Source of the DNA: Bradyrhizobium sp. SK17
GTDB lineage: Bacteria > Pseudomonadota > Alphaproteobacteria > Rhizobiales > Xanthobacteraceae
DNA length: 64,000 nt
Direction of reading: 5' to 3'
Assembly: GCF_002831585.1 (NCBI RefSeq)
Contig: NZ_CP025113.1
Location: forward strand, 1,302,001 to 1,366,000
In this document: in pieces, positions 29,088-38,839 of the stretch
Layout: each line of letters opens with the position of its first letter
How positions within the stretch are numbered: position 1 is the stretch's first letter
Position numbers and translations under genes: made by a program
The notes under the pieces: model-generated
The model's database searches: none
What the model saw: the letters and a program-made list of their open reading frames with translations, nothing else
What the model was told of the DNA's origin: nothing

Positions 29088-29576
29088 ATGACCAATGGCA
29101 ACGGCGCCCCTGTCGAACAGGCCGCTCCCCAGCTCAACGTGCTGGCGCAGTACACCAAGGACCTGTCGTTCGAGAACCCGAATGCCCCGGCATCGCTCGG
29201 CCAGCAGCAGCAACAGCCGGCGATCAACATCCAGATCAACGTCTCCGCCAACAACCTGTCGGAGAACGAGTACGAGGTGATCCTCTCGGTCGAGGGCAAG
29301 GCGGAGTCGGCCGGCAAGGTGATGTTCAGCTTCGACCTGGCCTATGCCGGCGTGTTCCGTATCCTGAATGTGCCGCAGGAGAACCTGCACCCGCTGGTCA
29401 TGATCGAGTGCCCGCGGCTGCTGTTCCCGTTCGCGCGCGAGATCGTCGCCACCTCCGTCCGCGACGGCGGCTTCCCGCCCCTGCTGCTCGACCCGGTCGA
29501 TTTCGTCGGCCTCTACCGCCAGAACATGGAGCGCGCCGCAGCCGCGCAGGCCGCCTCCGGCGTCAAGCCGAGCTGA
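29088..29576 (+). CDS. secB: Protein-export chaperone SecB
   Basis: SecB binds unfolded preproteins in the cytoplasm and hands them to SecA. The 162-residue protein shows the conserved [24 protein letters not shown] core, [11 protein letters not shown] and the [14 protein letters not shown]...[19 protein letters not shown] block. The ATG at 29088 has AGGAG 7 bp upstream, which decides it over the longer frame from 29040. It diverges from the Tim44-like gene and is followed by a family C repeat. Confidence 0.96.
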   Translation: MTNGNGAPVEQAAPQLNVLAQYTKDLSFENPNAPASLGQQQQQPAINIQINVSANNLSENEYEVILSVEGKAESAGKVMFSFDLAYAGVFRILNVPQENLHPLVMIECPRLLFPFAREIVATSVRDGGFPPLLLDPVDFVGLYRQNMERAAAAQAASGVKPS

Positions 29577-29610
29577 TTTCAACTTCGAGAAAGTCAGCGG
29601 ACCTGTGAGC

Positions 29611-29712
29611 CGTCATCCTGAGGAGCCTGCGAAGCAGGCGTCTCGAAGGTTCGACGGTCACCGGCCGGGCCGGGCATCCTTCGAGACGCGCTTCGCGCTC
29701 CTCAGGATGACG
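29611..29712. repeat. Palindromic intergenic repeat, family C copy 1
   Basis: The unit opens with CGTCATCCTGAGGAGC and ends with GCTCCTCAGGATGACGG, with inner arms around CGTCTCGAAGG and CCTTCGAGACGCG. It lies between the convergent secB and dnaQ genes. A close relative is at 54911-55015. Confidence 0.8.
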
Positions 29713-29730
29713 GAACCACTAGCAGGATGA

Positions 29731-30453
29731 TCAGGCCGCCGGGGCTTCAACAGGCGCTGGCGGCGGCAGGTAATCGTTCCAGATCGGCTTGTCGCCGAGC
29801 GTGCCGACGAAGGCCCGGTGGGCCTCGCGATCCGCATCGCTGACCCGTGCCGCCAACGGGGTTTCGCGCTGCCGCCGCGGTGAATCACTGTGGCTGCCGG
29901 CGCGCGCATCCGACGTTTCCGATGCCAGGATGAGCTGCGACTGCCGCGCCCCGATCAGGTCGATATAGACCTCGGCGAGCAGCTCGGCGTCGAGCAAGGC
30001 GCCGTGCTTGGTGCGGCGGGAATTGTCGATCTGATAACGCGAGCAGAGATCGTCGAGCCGGTTCGACACGCCGGGATGCTTGCGCCGCGCCAGCAGCAGC
30101 GTATCGACCAGCCGGTCCTTCGGAATCGCCTTCCGCTTGATGCGGTCGAGCTCGGCGTTGATGAAGCTGATGTCGAACGAGGCGTTGTGGATCACCAGCG
30201 GCGTATCGCCGATGAAGGCCAGGAACTCGTCGACCACCTCGGTGAACAGCGGCTTGCTGGCCAGGAACTCGGTCGAAAGGCCGTGCACGTTGAACGCTTC
30301 CATCGGCATGTCGCGTTCGGGATTGATATAGACGTGATAGGTCTGGCCGGTCGGCATGCGGTTGAAGATCTCGACGCAGCCGATTTCGACCAGCCGGTCA
30401 CCGCGCAGCGGATCGAGGCCAGTGGTTTCGGTATCGAGAACGATTTCGCGCAT
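29731..30453 (-). CDS. dnaQ: DNA polymerase III epsilon subunit (3'-5' exonuclease)
   Basis: This is the proofreading exonuclease of the replicative polymerase, 240 residues. Exo I is VLDTETTGLDP, Exo II is VIHNASFDISFINAEL, and Exo III includes HGALLDAELLAEVY, giving the DEDDh active site. The C-terminal tail binds the alpha subunit. The ATG at 30453 is chosen because the conserved MREIVLDTETTG begins there. It is the last gene of the leftward series ppsR-maf-coaE-dnaQ. Confidence 0.95.
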   Translation of the reverse strand: MREIVLDTETTGLDPLRGDRLVEIGCVEIFNRMPTGQTYHVYINPERDMPMEAFNVHGLSTEFLASKPLFTEVVDEFLAFIGDTPLVIHNASFDISFINAELDRIKRKAIPKDRLVDTLLLARRKHPGVSNRLDDLCSRYQIDNSRRTKHGALLDAELLAEVYIDLIGARQSQLILASETSDARAGSHSDSPRRQRETPLAARVSDADREAHRAFVGTLGDKPIWNDYLPPPAPVEAPAA

Positions 30454-30481
30454 GACGTGAAGGAGTCCGAAAAGGCGCGAA

Positions 30482-31081
30482 TCAGGCGCGCCGCTTCGGC
30501 ATCTTAGCAATCTCGTCCAGAATGTCGCGGATGCGCGCCCGCACCGGATCAAGTCCGTGCGAGGTATCCACGATGAAATCGGCGCGCTTGCGCTTCTCGG
30601 CGTCCGGCATCTGCTTGGCGATGATGGCGTCGAGTTTCGCCGCATCCATGGTGCCCCGCGCCAGCACGCGCTCGCGTTGCAGTTCCGCCGACGTGGTGAC
30701 GACCACGACCGCATCGACGCGTTTCTCGCCGCCGGTCTCGAACAGCAGCGGGATGTCGAGCACGACGATGGGCGCGCCGGCGGCCTCGGCGTCGGCGAAG
30801 AATTTCTGGCGCGATGCGCCGAGCATCGGATGCACGATCTGCTCGAGCTGCTTGATCGCCACCGCGTCCTGCACCACGCGTGCCGACAGCTTGGCGCGAT
30901 CGACCTTGCCATTGGCGGTGGTGCCGGGAAACGCGGCCTCGATCGCCGGCGCAGCTTCGCCTTCATAGAGTTGATGCACGGCCGCATCGGCGTCGTACAC
31001 CGGCACGCCGGCCTCCATGAACAGTTTGGCCGTGGTGGATTTCCCCATCCCGATCGAGCCGGTCAGTCCAACAATCAGCAT
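30482..31081 (-). CDS. coaE: Dephospho-CoA kinase
   Basis: This catalyses the last step of coenzyme A synthesis. The 199-residue protein has the P-loop [17 protein letters not shown] at residues 5-21, [26 protein letters not shown] and the lid region. It lies 28 bp before dnaQ and 36 bp after maf. In many Rhizobiales aroE sits between maf and coaE; it is absent at this place here. Confidence 0.95.
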   Translation of the reverse strand: MLIVGLTGSIGMGKSTTAKLFMEAGVPVYDADAAVHQLYEGEAAPAIEAAFPGTTANGKVDRAKLSARVVQDAVAIKQLEQIVHPMLGASRQKFFADAEAAGAPIVVLDIPLLFETGGEKRVDAVVVVTTSAELQRERVLARGTMDAAKLDAIIAKQMPDAEKRKRADFIVDTSHGLDPVRARIRDILDEIAKMPKRRA

Positions 31082-31117
31082 CGCTTCAGCATCTCTCCGT
31101 CACCATATGTCGGCGGC

Positions 31118-31726
31118 TCACACCGCGAGCAGTCGTTCGCGGCGCAGGAACGCCAGCAGCGACAATAGCGGCAGACCGAAGATGGTGAAATGGTCGCCTT
31201 CGATCCGCTCGAACAGATGCACGCCGAGGCCTTCGAGCTGGTAGGCGCCGACGCTGGTCGTTACCGCCTCCCCGGCCTGGTCGAGATAGGCCGTGATCTC
31301 GCCGGCGGCGAGCGGCCGCATCGTCATGCGGGCGACGCTGACGTCATCAAACAGGATTTGTCCATCACGCGCCACCGAGACTGCGGAATGCAGCTCATGG
31401 ATCTGGCCCGCCAGCAGACCGAGCTGCTCGGCAGCCTGCGCGCGGCCGGCCGGCTTGCTGAACATCCGTTGCCCCAGCGCCAAGGTCTGATCGGCGCCGA
31501 CGACATACCGACCGGGCTTCTGCCTGGATATGAACAGCGCCTTCTCGCGCGCCAAGAGCGAGGCGATCTCTCCCGGCGCCGAAAGGCCGGAATTGGTCTG
31601 CACGCCGCGTTCGTCGATATCGGCCGGCAGCGCCTCGAAATCGAGGCCGGCATTCTCGAGCAGCATCCGTCGCGCACGGCTTTGCGAGGCCAGGATCAGC
31701 TTCTGTGGGTCGCGCCAGATCGTCAT
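31118..31726 (-). CDS. maf: Maf-like nucleotide pyrophosphatase
   Basis: This 202-residue member of the Maf/HAM1-like family hydrolyses non-canonical or methylated nucleoside triphosphates. The start LILASQSRARRMLLENAGLDFEALPADIDE and the middle VVGADQTLALG fit the family; the alternative annotation is septum formation inhibitor. It carries SQSRARR and GADQTL in place of the more common SSSPRR and ADTVV blocks, which places it in an alphaproteobacterial Maf subgroup. It follows ppsR by 10 bp. Confidence 0.9.
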   Translation of the reverse strand: MTIWRDPQKLILASQSRARRMLLENAGLDFEALPADIDERGVQTNSGLSAPGEIASLLAREKALFISRQKPGRYVVGADQTLALGQRMFSKPAGRAQAAEQLGLLAGQIHELHSAVSVARDGQILFDDVSVARMTMRPLAAGEITAYLDQAGEAVTTSVGAYQLEGLGVHLFERIEGDHFTIFGLPLLSLLAFLRRERLLAV

Positions 31727-31736
31727 GACGAGGTGA

Positions 31737-32573
31737 TCACTCCAACGGCCGCGCGCGCTGGCGGTCGTTATAGAGCTTCATCACCGCGGCCGCCGTTTCC
31801 TCGATCGAGCGGCGCGTCACGTCGAGCAGCGCCCAGTTGAATTTCGCGCTCAGGCGCCGCGCAAAGGCCACCTCGTCGGCCACCGACTGTTTGTCGATGT
31901 AGGTGTCGTTGTCGCGGTCGCCCATCGTCAGCAGGCGGTTCTGCCGGACCTGGATCAGGCGCTCGGGTGTCGCATGCAGGCTGACCACCAGCGGCTTCTT
32001 CAAGGTCTCGAGCTGATGCGGCAGCGGAATTCCCGGCACCAGCGGCACGTTCGCCGTCCTGATGCCGCGGTTGGCGAGGTAGATCGAAGTCGGCGTCTTC
32101 GAGGTACGGGACACTCCGACAAGCACCACATCGGCCTCCTCCAGGCCTTCGACATGCTGACCGTCGTCATGCATCATCGTGAAGTTGAGCGCATCGATGC
32201 GGGCGAAATATTCCGCGTTGAGCACGTGTTGCGCGCCGACCCGCCCGGTGGTCGCAGCACCCAGATACGCCTCGAACAATTGCATCACCGGCCCGATGAT
32301 CGACAGGCTCGGAACGTTGATCTCCCTGCACTTGCCTTCGAGCCGGCCGACCAGATCTTTCTCCAGCAGCGTAAACAGCACGATGCCCGGGGATTCCTCG
32401 ATCTCGTCGAGCACGCGATCGAGCTGCTTCTGGCTGCGCACCAACGGATAGACATGCTCGACCGCGGTGACATTGGCGTATTGCGCGGCGACCGCGCGCG
32501 CCACGGTGATCAGCGTCTCGCCGGTCGAGTCCGACACCAGATGCAGGTGGAAATAATTGGAGGTCGTCGGCAC
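31737..32573 (-). CDS. ppsR: Pyruvate, phosphate dikinase/PEP synthase regulatory protein (DUF299)
   Basis: This bifunctional kinase/pyrophosphorylase inactivates and reactivates pyruvate,phosphate dikinase or PEP synthase by ADP-dependent phosphorylation. The 278-residue protein has [14 protein letters not shown] at the start, [20 protein letters not shown], the P-loop-like [15 protein letters not shown] and the conserved end [19 protein letters not shown]. The start is GTG at 32573. This is the RP001-type gene that borders the replication origin in Caulobacter and Rickettsia, so the gene-free stretch upstream is of special interest. Confidence 0.93.
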   Translation of the reverse strand: MPTTSNYFHLHLVSDSTGETLITVARAVAAQYANVTAVEHVYPLVRSQKQLDRVLDEIEESPGIVLFTLLEKDLVGRLEGKCREINVPSLSIIGPVMQLFEAYLGAATTGRVGAQHVLNAEYFARIDALNFTMMHDDGQHVEGLEEADVVLVGVSRTSKTPTSIYLANRGIRTANVPLVPGIPLPHQLETLKKPLVVSLHATPERLIQVRQNRLLTMGDRDNDTYIDKQSVADEVAFARRLSAKFNWALLDVTRRSIEETAAAVMKLYNDRQRARPLE

Positions 32574-33019
32574 CGGAGCCCCTGTCTAACCTGTGAATCG
32601 CTGTGGAGGTCGAGGAGAAGAATCCGGGTCCGTCGCCGGGCCGTTGGATATCCCGTCCCTTTCTTCACAGCACCTCGCGAAAGGATAAGTCGAGGCGATC
32701 GGATGGATGATAGTGAACCGATGTGGATTTGTCTCTTGATAAGCTGGCCACTGAGCTACGCAACCAATTGAGTCCAGCAACGGATTCCCGATCTCGGCAC
32801 TGGGCCGCCAAAATGTTGAGGGATGTGAACAAGCCCGCAAGAACGGCTGGACCGTCTTGCATGAGTCAAATTCACCGTCATTAAGACTCAAACCTTAGAT
32901 TCTAAAATTAATTAGGTTTAGGAGAGCCGTGTGTGCGGATATGTATCCGTCTCCCGCTTGCAGAGCCTTGTCTGCAACGCCGAGCCCGCCCGAGCTGTTC
33001 CCTGAAAGGCATCCCAGCG
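32574..33019. other. Candidate chromosome replication origin (oriC)
   Basis: This 446-bp stretch has no gene, and genes diverge from it on both sides. It holds five TGTG(A/G)A motifs: TGTGAATCG (32592), TGTGGAGGT (32602), TGTGAAGAA (reverse strand, 32661-32669), TGTGGATTT (32722) and TGTGAACAA (32824). One of them matches 7 of 9 bases of the DnaA-box complement TGTGGATAA. An AT-rich patch lies at 32880-32925. In Caulobacter and Rickettsia oriC lies between an RP001 (ppsR) homologue and hemE. Here ppsR is present, but hemJ is the first gene on the other side. parS sites and parAB lie 3.6-8.4 kb away. Confidence 0.4.
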
Positions 33020-33442
33020 ATGTACGATTGGATCAAGGCCCTGCACGTCATTGCCGTCATCTCCTGGATGGCGGGCATGCTCTATCTGCCGCGGCTGTTC
33101 GTCTATCATTGCGAGGCCGAAGCCGGCTCGAAGCAATCCGAGACCTTCAAGATCATGGAACGCCGGCTTTTGAAGGCGATCATCAATCCTGCGATGATCG
33201 TAACCTGGTTGGCCGGGCTTTATCTGGCCTGGGCCGGACACTGGTACCTTTCAGGCTGGTTTCACGTCAAATTTACGCTGGTGCTCGTGATGTCGGGTAT
33301 CCACGGCTTTTTGTCCCGCTGCGTGAAGGACTTCGCCGCGGACCGGAATCAGCGCAGTCAGAAATTCTATCGTATTATCAACGAGGTGCCGACGCTTCTG
33401 ATGATCCTGATCGTGATCATGGTGGTCGTGAAGCCGTTCTAG
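33020..33442 (+). CDS. hemJ: HemJ-type protoporphyrinogen oxidase
   Basis: HemJ is a membrane protein that oxidises protoporphyrinogen IX in bacteria lacking HemG and HemY. The 140-residue protein has four membrane helices, the conserved start YDWIKALHVIAVISWMAGMLYLPRLFVYH with two key His residues, an ERRLLKAIINPAM block, and a WFHVKFTLVLVMSGIHG block. The ATG at 33020 is chosen as the family start; a longer frame from 32933 has no support. It precedes rho. hemE, its usual neighbour in many relatives, is not in this window. Confidence 0.92.
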   Translation: MYDWIKALHVIAVISWMAGMLYLPRLFVYHCEAEAGSKQSETFKIMERRLLKAIINPAMIVTWLAGLYLAWAGHWYLSGWFHVKFTLVLVMSGIHGFLSRCVKDFAADRNQRSQKFYRIINEVPTLLMILIVIMVVVKPF

Positions 33443-33476
33443 ACATTGCGATGCCGAGGTCGCATGCTTCAGTCCT

Positions 33477-33505
33477 TCTTGCGAAGGACGGATCGATTTT
33501 CTATA
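33477..33505 (+). promoter_or_regulatory. Candidate sigma-70-type promoter for rho
   Basis: TTGCGA (33477-33482), a 17-bp spacer, and TATATA (33500-33505). It lies 190 bp ahead of the rho start, so it would give a long leader. A small dyad GTCCTTC-TTGC-GAAGGAC (33470-33487) overlaps the -35. Leader regions ahead of rho are often autoregulated by Rho itself; this is inference. Confidence 0.4.
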
Positions 33506-33694
33506 TAGGTTTCATCCCACCCCACGCAGGCGGATGTGGTCGCGTTCCGGTTCTTTTCGGGCCGGCGCCGCATCAGGTTTGAAAGCCCCAACGGCACTTT
33601 CCTGGCTGAGACCTGCGGACCTTCCCTTGGCGTCCGCTTTTTCCAGAGCCACCTCGCACCCCTTCCCTACTTACTTCCTCACAGGACTACCCCA

Positions 33695-34960
<1,266 letters not shown>

Positions 34961-34982
34961 GCCCAAAGGGCTGAACAGAAGA

Positions 34983-35013
34983 GGGCGCTCCGCAGAAACG
35001 GGGCGCCCTTTTT
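34983..35013 (+). terminator. Intrinsic terminator after rho
   Basis: GGGCGCTCCG (34983-34992) pairs with CGGGGCGCCC (34999-35008), a 10-bp stem with one G-T pair and loop CAGAAA, followed by five T residues. It starts 22 bp after the rho stop. Confidence 0.9.
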
Positions 35014-35260
35014 CATGCTGCGGCCTTGTTGCAGCAAAGCGCAGCATGAATTGAACTGCGCCCGCCGAGGCGGTATCCAATTAACTATTTGATATATATT
35101 GTGTTTATGATTTAGATTGTGATTTGACCCTGGACTGGTGCAGCAAATTGCTGCGCGGATACCGCAAGACGTCGCGACTATGTTGCATTGCAACATGAAG
35201 CGACCAGCCTGCGAAAGCGAAGCGGGATTGCCTTTGGCAATTTGCTGGAAGAAATAGGCG
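35014..35260 (+). promoter_or_regulatory. rho-mnmE intergenic: three dyads, AT-rich core and candidate promoter
   Basis: No gene. A 9-bp inverted repeat CATGCTGCG (35014-35022) and CGCAGCATG (35040-35048) follows the rho terminator. The stretch 35078-35125 is strikingly AT-rich. A candidate promoter is TTGATA (35089-35094), 18-bp spacer, TAGATT (35113-35118). Two short palindromes follow: GCAGCAA-A-TTGCTGC (35140-35154) and ATGTTGCA-T-TGCAACAT (35180-35196). The trinucleotide core GCA is shared by all, suggesting a common binding protein. Confidence 0.45.
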
Positions 35261-36586
35261 ATGCATCCGCGCGACCAGACCATTTTCGCCTTATCCTCCG
35301 GACGGCCACCGAGTGCGATCGCTATTGTCAGGCTGTCTGGCCCAATGGCTGCGTCGGTCATTGAGGGATTGGCGGGCAACAGGCCGACGCCGCGGATGGC
35401 GACCCGGGCACTGCTGCACGATTCGAATCGGCAACCGATTGACGATGCCGTCGTGCTGTGGTTCCCCGGCCCGGCAAGCGCGACCGGCGAGGATGTCGCC
35501 GAATTGCACGTCCATGGCGGCCGTGCGGTGCTGTCGGCGATGTTCGAAGCCATCGCGAAATTCGACAATGTTCGACCGGCCGAGCCCGGCGAATTCACCC
35601 GGCGAGCATTCGAGAACGGCAAGCTTGACCTGACGGAAGCCGAGGGCCTCGACGATCTGATCCACGCCGACACCGACCGGCAGCGACGCCAGGCGCTCCG
35701 CCAACTGAAAGGGCTGCTCGGCGATCGCGCGCGAGACTGGCGCGAGCGGATCATCGTGGCGTCGGCGTTGATCGAGGCTGGGATCGATTTCTCCGATGAA
35801 GGCGATGTGCCGGCGGAGCTGATTGCGCCAGCGCTGGAGCGGATCCGGGCGTTGCATGATGAGATCAAGAATGTGCTTGCGGGTCAGGCGCAAAGCGAGC
35901 GGCTGCGCGACGGCCTGGTGGTTGCGATTGCGGGCCCGCCGAACGTCGGCAAGTCGACCCTGATCAATCAGCTCGCCAGGCGCGAAGTCGCGATCGTCTC
36001 GCCGCATGCCGGCACGACCCGTGACGTGATCGAGGTACAGCTCGATCTGGACGGCTATCCCGTCACGGTGATCGACACCGCCGGGATTCGTGAGACCGAT
36101 GACCCGGTCGAGCAGGAGGGTGTCCGCCGTGCCCGGGCGCGCGCCGCGGAAGCCGATCTCGTGCTGTGGCTGGCCGACACCGGTGGCGCGAAGGTCGGAC
36201 ACGGCGGCGGCACGCCAACCTGGCTGGTGCGCAACAAGATCGATCTGGTGAGAACGACGGCGGGTGAGGGCGGAGACTATCGCGAGTTCAGGATCTCGGC
36301 GGCTCGCGGTGACGGTCTCTCGGAGCTGATCGCCGCCTTGGTCGGCTTCGCACACGACTATTTTGGAACCGGTGAGGCCGGCCTGATCAGCCGGACCCGG
36401 CAACGCGGACTGCTCGAAGAAACAGTTGAGTCGCTCCAGCGCAGCATCGATGTGGTCGGGCAGGGCGAGGAGCTTGCCGCAGAGGAACTGCGGAGGGCAG
36501 CGACCTCGCTTGGTCGCTTGCTTGGCCGGGTCGATGTCGAGGACATCCTCGACGTCATCTTCCGCGAGTTCTGCGTCGGCAAGTAG
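35261..36586 (+). CDS. mnmE: tRNA modification GTPase MnmE
   Basis: With MnmG this makes 5-carboxymethylaminomethyl uridine at wobble position 34 of certain tRNAs. The 441-residue protein has the N-terminal tetrahydrofolate-binding domain (TIFALSSG...AIAIVRLSG), helical region, a G domain with [10 protein letters not shown] (P-loop), [15 protein letters not shown] (switch II), NKID, and the C-terminal CVGK motif, a variant of the usual CIGK. The start ATG at 35261 is right for the family. It is followed by the parS-bearing spacer and mnmG. Confidence 0.96.
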   Translation: MHPRDQTIFALSSGRPPSAIAIVRLSGPMAASVIEGLAGNRPTPRMATRALLHDSNRQPIDDAVVLWFPGPASATGEDVAELHVHGGRAVLSAMFEAIAKFDNVRPAEPGEFTRRAFENGKLDLTEAEGLDDLIHADTDRQRRQALRQLKGLLGDRARDWRERIIVASALIEAGIDFSDEGDVPAELIAPALERIRALHDEIKNVLAGQAQSERLRDGLVVAIAGPPNVGKSTLINQLARREVAIVSPHAGTTRDVIEVQLDLDGYPVTVIDTAGIRETDDPVEQEGVRRARARAAEADLVLWLADTGGAKVGHGGGTPTWLVRNKIDLVRTTAGEGGDYREFRISAARGDGLSELIAALVGFAHDYFGTGEAGLISRTRQRGLLEETVESLQRSIDVVGQGEELAAEELRRAATSLGRLLGRVDVEDILDVIFREFCVGK

Positions 36587-36599
36587 ACGGAACCGGGCC

Positions 36600-36615
36600 T
36601 GTTTCACGTGAAACA
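36600..36615. other. parS site 1 (perfect)
   Basis: TGTTTCACGTGAAACA, a perfect 16-bp palindrome identical to the consensus bacterial parS bound by ParB, 14 bp after the mnmE stop. Confidence 0.93.
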
Positions 36616-36643
36616 TGGTTTCCGATTGGTTAAGGACCCACTC

Positions 36644-36659
36644 CGTTTCACGTGAAACA
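36644..36659. other. parS site 2
   Basis: CGTTTCACGTGAAACA, one base from the consensus palindrome (first T is C), 28 bp after site 1. Confidence 0.92.
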
Positions 36660-36681
36660 ATCGGCCACGCCAGACCTGGGC

Positions 36682-36697
36682 TGTTTCACGTGAAACG
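36682..36697. other. parS site 3
   Basis: TGTTTCACGTGAAACG, one base from consensus (last A is G). Sites 1-3 fall within 98 bp of the mnmE-mnmG spacer, 125 bp ahead of the mnmG start. Confidence 0.92.
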
Positions 36698-36821
36698 CGT
36701 CTCTGCACGTCATTGCGGGCCGGCCGAAGCGATCCATATTCGATCAGGCGATCGGGTCTCTGACCCCGCGATCCCAACTTCCTTCTTCCGGCTTTCATCA
36801 CTCCACGATAGAAATCCCGCC

Positions 36822-38705
36822 ATGACTTTCAGGGCAGATTCATTTGACGTCATCGTCATTGGCGGCGGCCATGCCGGCTGCGAGGCCGCGAGTGCCGCTG
36901 CCCGGATGGGCGCAAAGACGGCCCTTGTGACCCATCGCTTCGCGACCATCGGCGCGATGTCTTGCAATCCGGCGATCGGTGGACTTGGCAAGGGTCATCT
37001 GGTTCGAGAAGTCGATGCTCTGGACGGTCTGATGGGCCGGGTCGCGGATGCTGGTGGCATCCAGTTCCGGATGCTCAATCGCCGGAAGGGTCCCGCCGTC
37101 CGTGGTCCGCGTGCCCAGGCCGATCGCAAGCTCTATGCGGCTGCGATGCAGACGGCGATCGTCGAGACCGCGAATCTCTCTGTCATCGAAGGCGAAGCCG
37201 ACGAGCTGACCGTCATCGACGGGCGTGTGACCGGCATTCGTCTGGGCGATGGTCGTCAGCTGTCCGCGGGTGCGGTCGTCATCACCACAGGGACCTTTCT
37301 GCGCGGCCTGATCCATCTCGGGGAGAAGAACTGGCCGGCAGGACGGGTCGGCGAGGCGCCGGCGATGGGCCTGTCCAATTCGTTCGAACGGGCGGGTTTT
37401 GTGCTGGGCCGGCTCAAGACCGGGACCCCACCGCGGCTCGACGGCACCACGATCGACTGGTCGGCGGTCGAAATGCAGCCCGGAGACGATCCGCCGGAGC
37501 CGTTTTCGGTCATGACCGACCGGATCACGACCCCGCAGATCCAGTGCGGCATCACCCGGACCACGCCCGCAACCCATGAGGTGATCCGGGCCAACGTGCA
37601 TCGCTCGCCGATGTACTCCGGCCAGATCAAGAGCTCGGGACCGCGCTATTGTCCATCGATCGAGGACAAGATCGTCCGCTTTGGCGACCGCGATGGCCAC
37701 CAGATCTTCCTGGAGCCCGAAGGGCTCGACGACAGCACGGTCTATCCGAACGGCATCTCGACGTCGTTGCCCGAGGAGGTTCAGCTCGCGATCCTCGCCA
37801 GCATTCCTGGCCTGGAGCGGGTGAAGATGGTTCGGCCCGGCTATGCGATCGAATATGACCATGTCGATCCGCGGGAGCTCGATCCGACCCTGGAGACCAG
37901 GCGCCTGCGCGGACTTTTCCTGGCCGGCCAGATCAATGGCACCACGGGATACGAAGAAGCGGCGGGGCAGGGCATCGTTGCCGGCCTCAACGCGGCTTTG
38001 GCGGCCAGCGGCGCCGATCCCATCGTGTTCGACCGTGCTGACGGCTATCTCGGGGTGATGATCGACGACCTGGTGACCCGCGGGATCACCGAGCCCTATC
38101 GCATGTTCACCTCGCGCGCCGAATACCGACTGACATTGCGGGCCGATAATGCCGACCAGCGCCTGACCGACAAGGGTATCGCACTTGGATGCGTCGGAGC
38201 GGGCCGCGCGGAACGCCACCGGAGCAAGATGGCGGCGCTCGACGCGGCAAAAGGCTTGGCCAAGTCGCTGGCGATCACGCCGAATGAAGCCGCCAAGCAC
38301 GGGCTCGCGCTCAACCGCGATGGCCATCGCCGATCGGCCTTCGAATTGCTGGCCTATCCGGAGATCGAGTGGCCGGCGGTCCAGGCGATCTGGCCGGAGC
38401 TGTCGGCCATTGACCCGGCGATCGCGGTCCACCTCGAGATCGATGCCAAATACGATGTCTATCTGAAGCGTCAGACCGCCGACGTCGACGCCTTCCGTCG
38501 CGACGAAGGTTTGGTTCTGACCGATATCGACTATGCCGATGTGCCTGGTCTCTCCAATGAAGCGCGCGCCAAGTTGCAGAAGGCGCAGCCGCGGACGGTC
38601 GGGCAGGCGGGCCGGATCGACGGCATGACGCCGGCGGCGCTGGGTATCCTGGCGGCCTATCTGCGACGCGAGGCACGACGGAAATCGGCGAAGGCGACGG
38701 CCTGA
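36822..38705 (+). CDS. mnmG: tRNA uridine-5-carboxymethylaminomethyl modification enzyme MnmG
   Basis: This is the FAD-dependent partner of MnmE (also called GidA), 627 residues. The dinucleotide-binding start is [26 protein letters not shown], then [26 protein letters not shown], the PALR-like [12 protein letters not shown], and the C-terminal [34 protein letters not shown]. The ATG at 36822 is the family start; the frame runs upstream through the parS spacer to 36615, but that is not coding-like. The parS site 4 begins at its stop codon. Gene order mnmE-mnmG-rsmG-parA-parB is the classic near-origin order. Confidence 0.97.
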   Translation: MTFRADSFDVIVIGGGHAGCEAASAAARMGAKTALVTHRFATIGAMSCNPAIGGLGKGHLVREVDALDGLMGRVADAGGIQFRMLNRRKGPAVRGPRAQADRKLYAAAMQTAIVETANLSVIEGEADELTVIDGRVTGIRLGDGRQLSAGAVVITTGTFLRGLIHLGEKNWPAGRVGEAPAMGLSNSFERAGFVLGRLKTGTPPRLDGTTIDWSAVEMQPGDDPPEPFSVMTDRITTPQIQCGITRTTPATHEVIRANVHRSPMYSGQIKSSGPRYCPSIEDKIVRFGDRDGHQIFLEPEGLDDSTVYPNGISTSLPEEVQLAILASIPGLERVKMVRPGYAIEYDHVDPRELDPTLETRRLRGLFLAGQINGTTGYEEAAGQGIVAGLNAALAASGADPIVFDRADGYLGVMIDDLVTRGITEPYRMFTSRAEYRLTLRADNADQRLTDKGIALGCVGAGRAERHRSKMAALDAAKGLAKSLAITPNEAAKHGLALNRDGHRRSAFELLAYPEIEWPAVQAIWPELSAIDPAIAVHLEIDAKYDVYLKRQTADVDAFRRDEGLVLTDIDYADVPGLSNEARAKLQKAQPRTVGQAGRIDGMTPAALGILAAYLRREARRKSAKATA

Positions 38706-38721
38706 CGTTTCACGTGAAACA
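38706..38721. other. parS site 4
   Basis: CGTTTCACGTGAAACA, one base from consensus, starting at the base after the mnmG stop. Confidence 0.92.
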
Positions 38722-38733
38722 GCAGGTGGTCTT

Positions 38734-38816
38734 GTCAATGCGAGGAGCGGGAGCGACGAAGCAATCCATCGCTTCCGCGGATGGACAATGGATTGCTTCG
38801 CTTCGCTCGCAATGAC
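38734..38816. repeat. Palindromic intergenic repeat, family B copy 1
   Basis: The left end GTCAATGCGAGGAGCGGGAG and right end CGCTCGCAATGAC pair, with an inner CGAAGCAATCCATCGC / GGATTGCTTCG arm. It lies between mnmG and rsmG. A near copy is at 41452-41538, and a short relative is at 36709-36737 (CGTCATTGCGGGC...GCGATCCAT). Confidence 0.8.
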
Positions 38817-38839
38817 GAGCTCGACCGGCATCCCAGAGA

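Noticed and set aside
32895..32912. Irr/ICE box or CtrA box (TTAGATTCTAA and TTAA pairs) near hemJ
   Set aside because: The dyad TTAGA-T-TCTAA has the wrong spacing for ICE, and no TTAA-N7-TTAA pair fits CtrA.
36615..36821. N-terminal extension of MnmG through the parS spacer
   Set aside because: The frame is open by chance; the family start is at 36822 and the spacer holds three parS sites and a repeat fragment.
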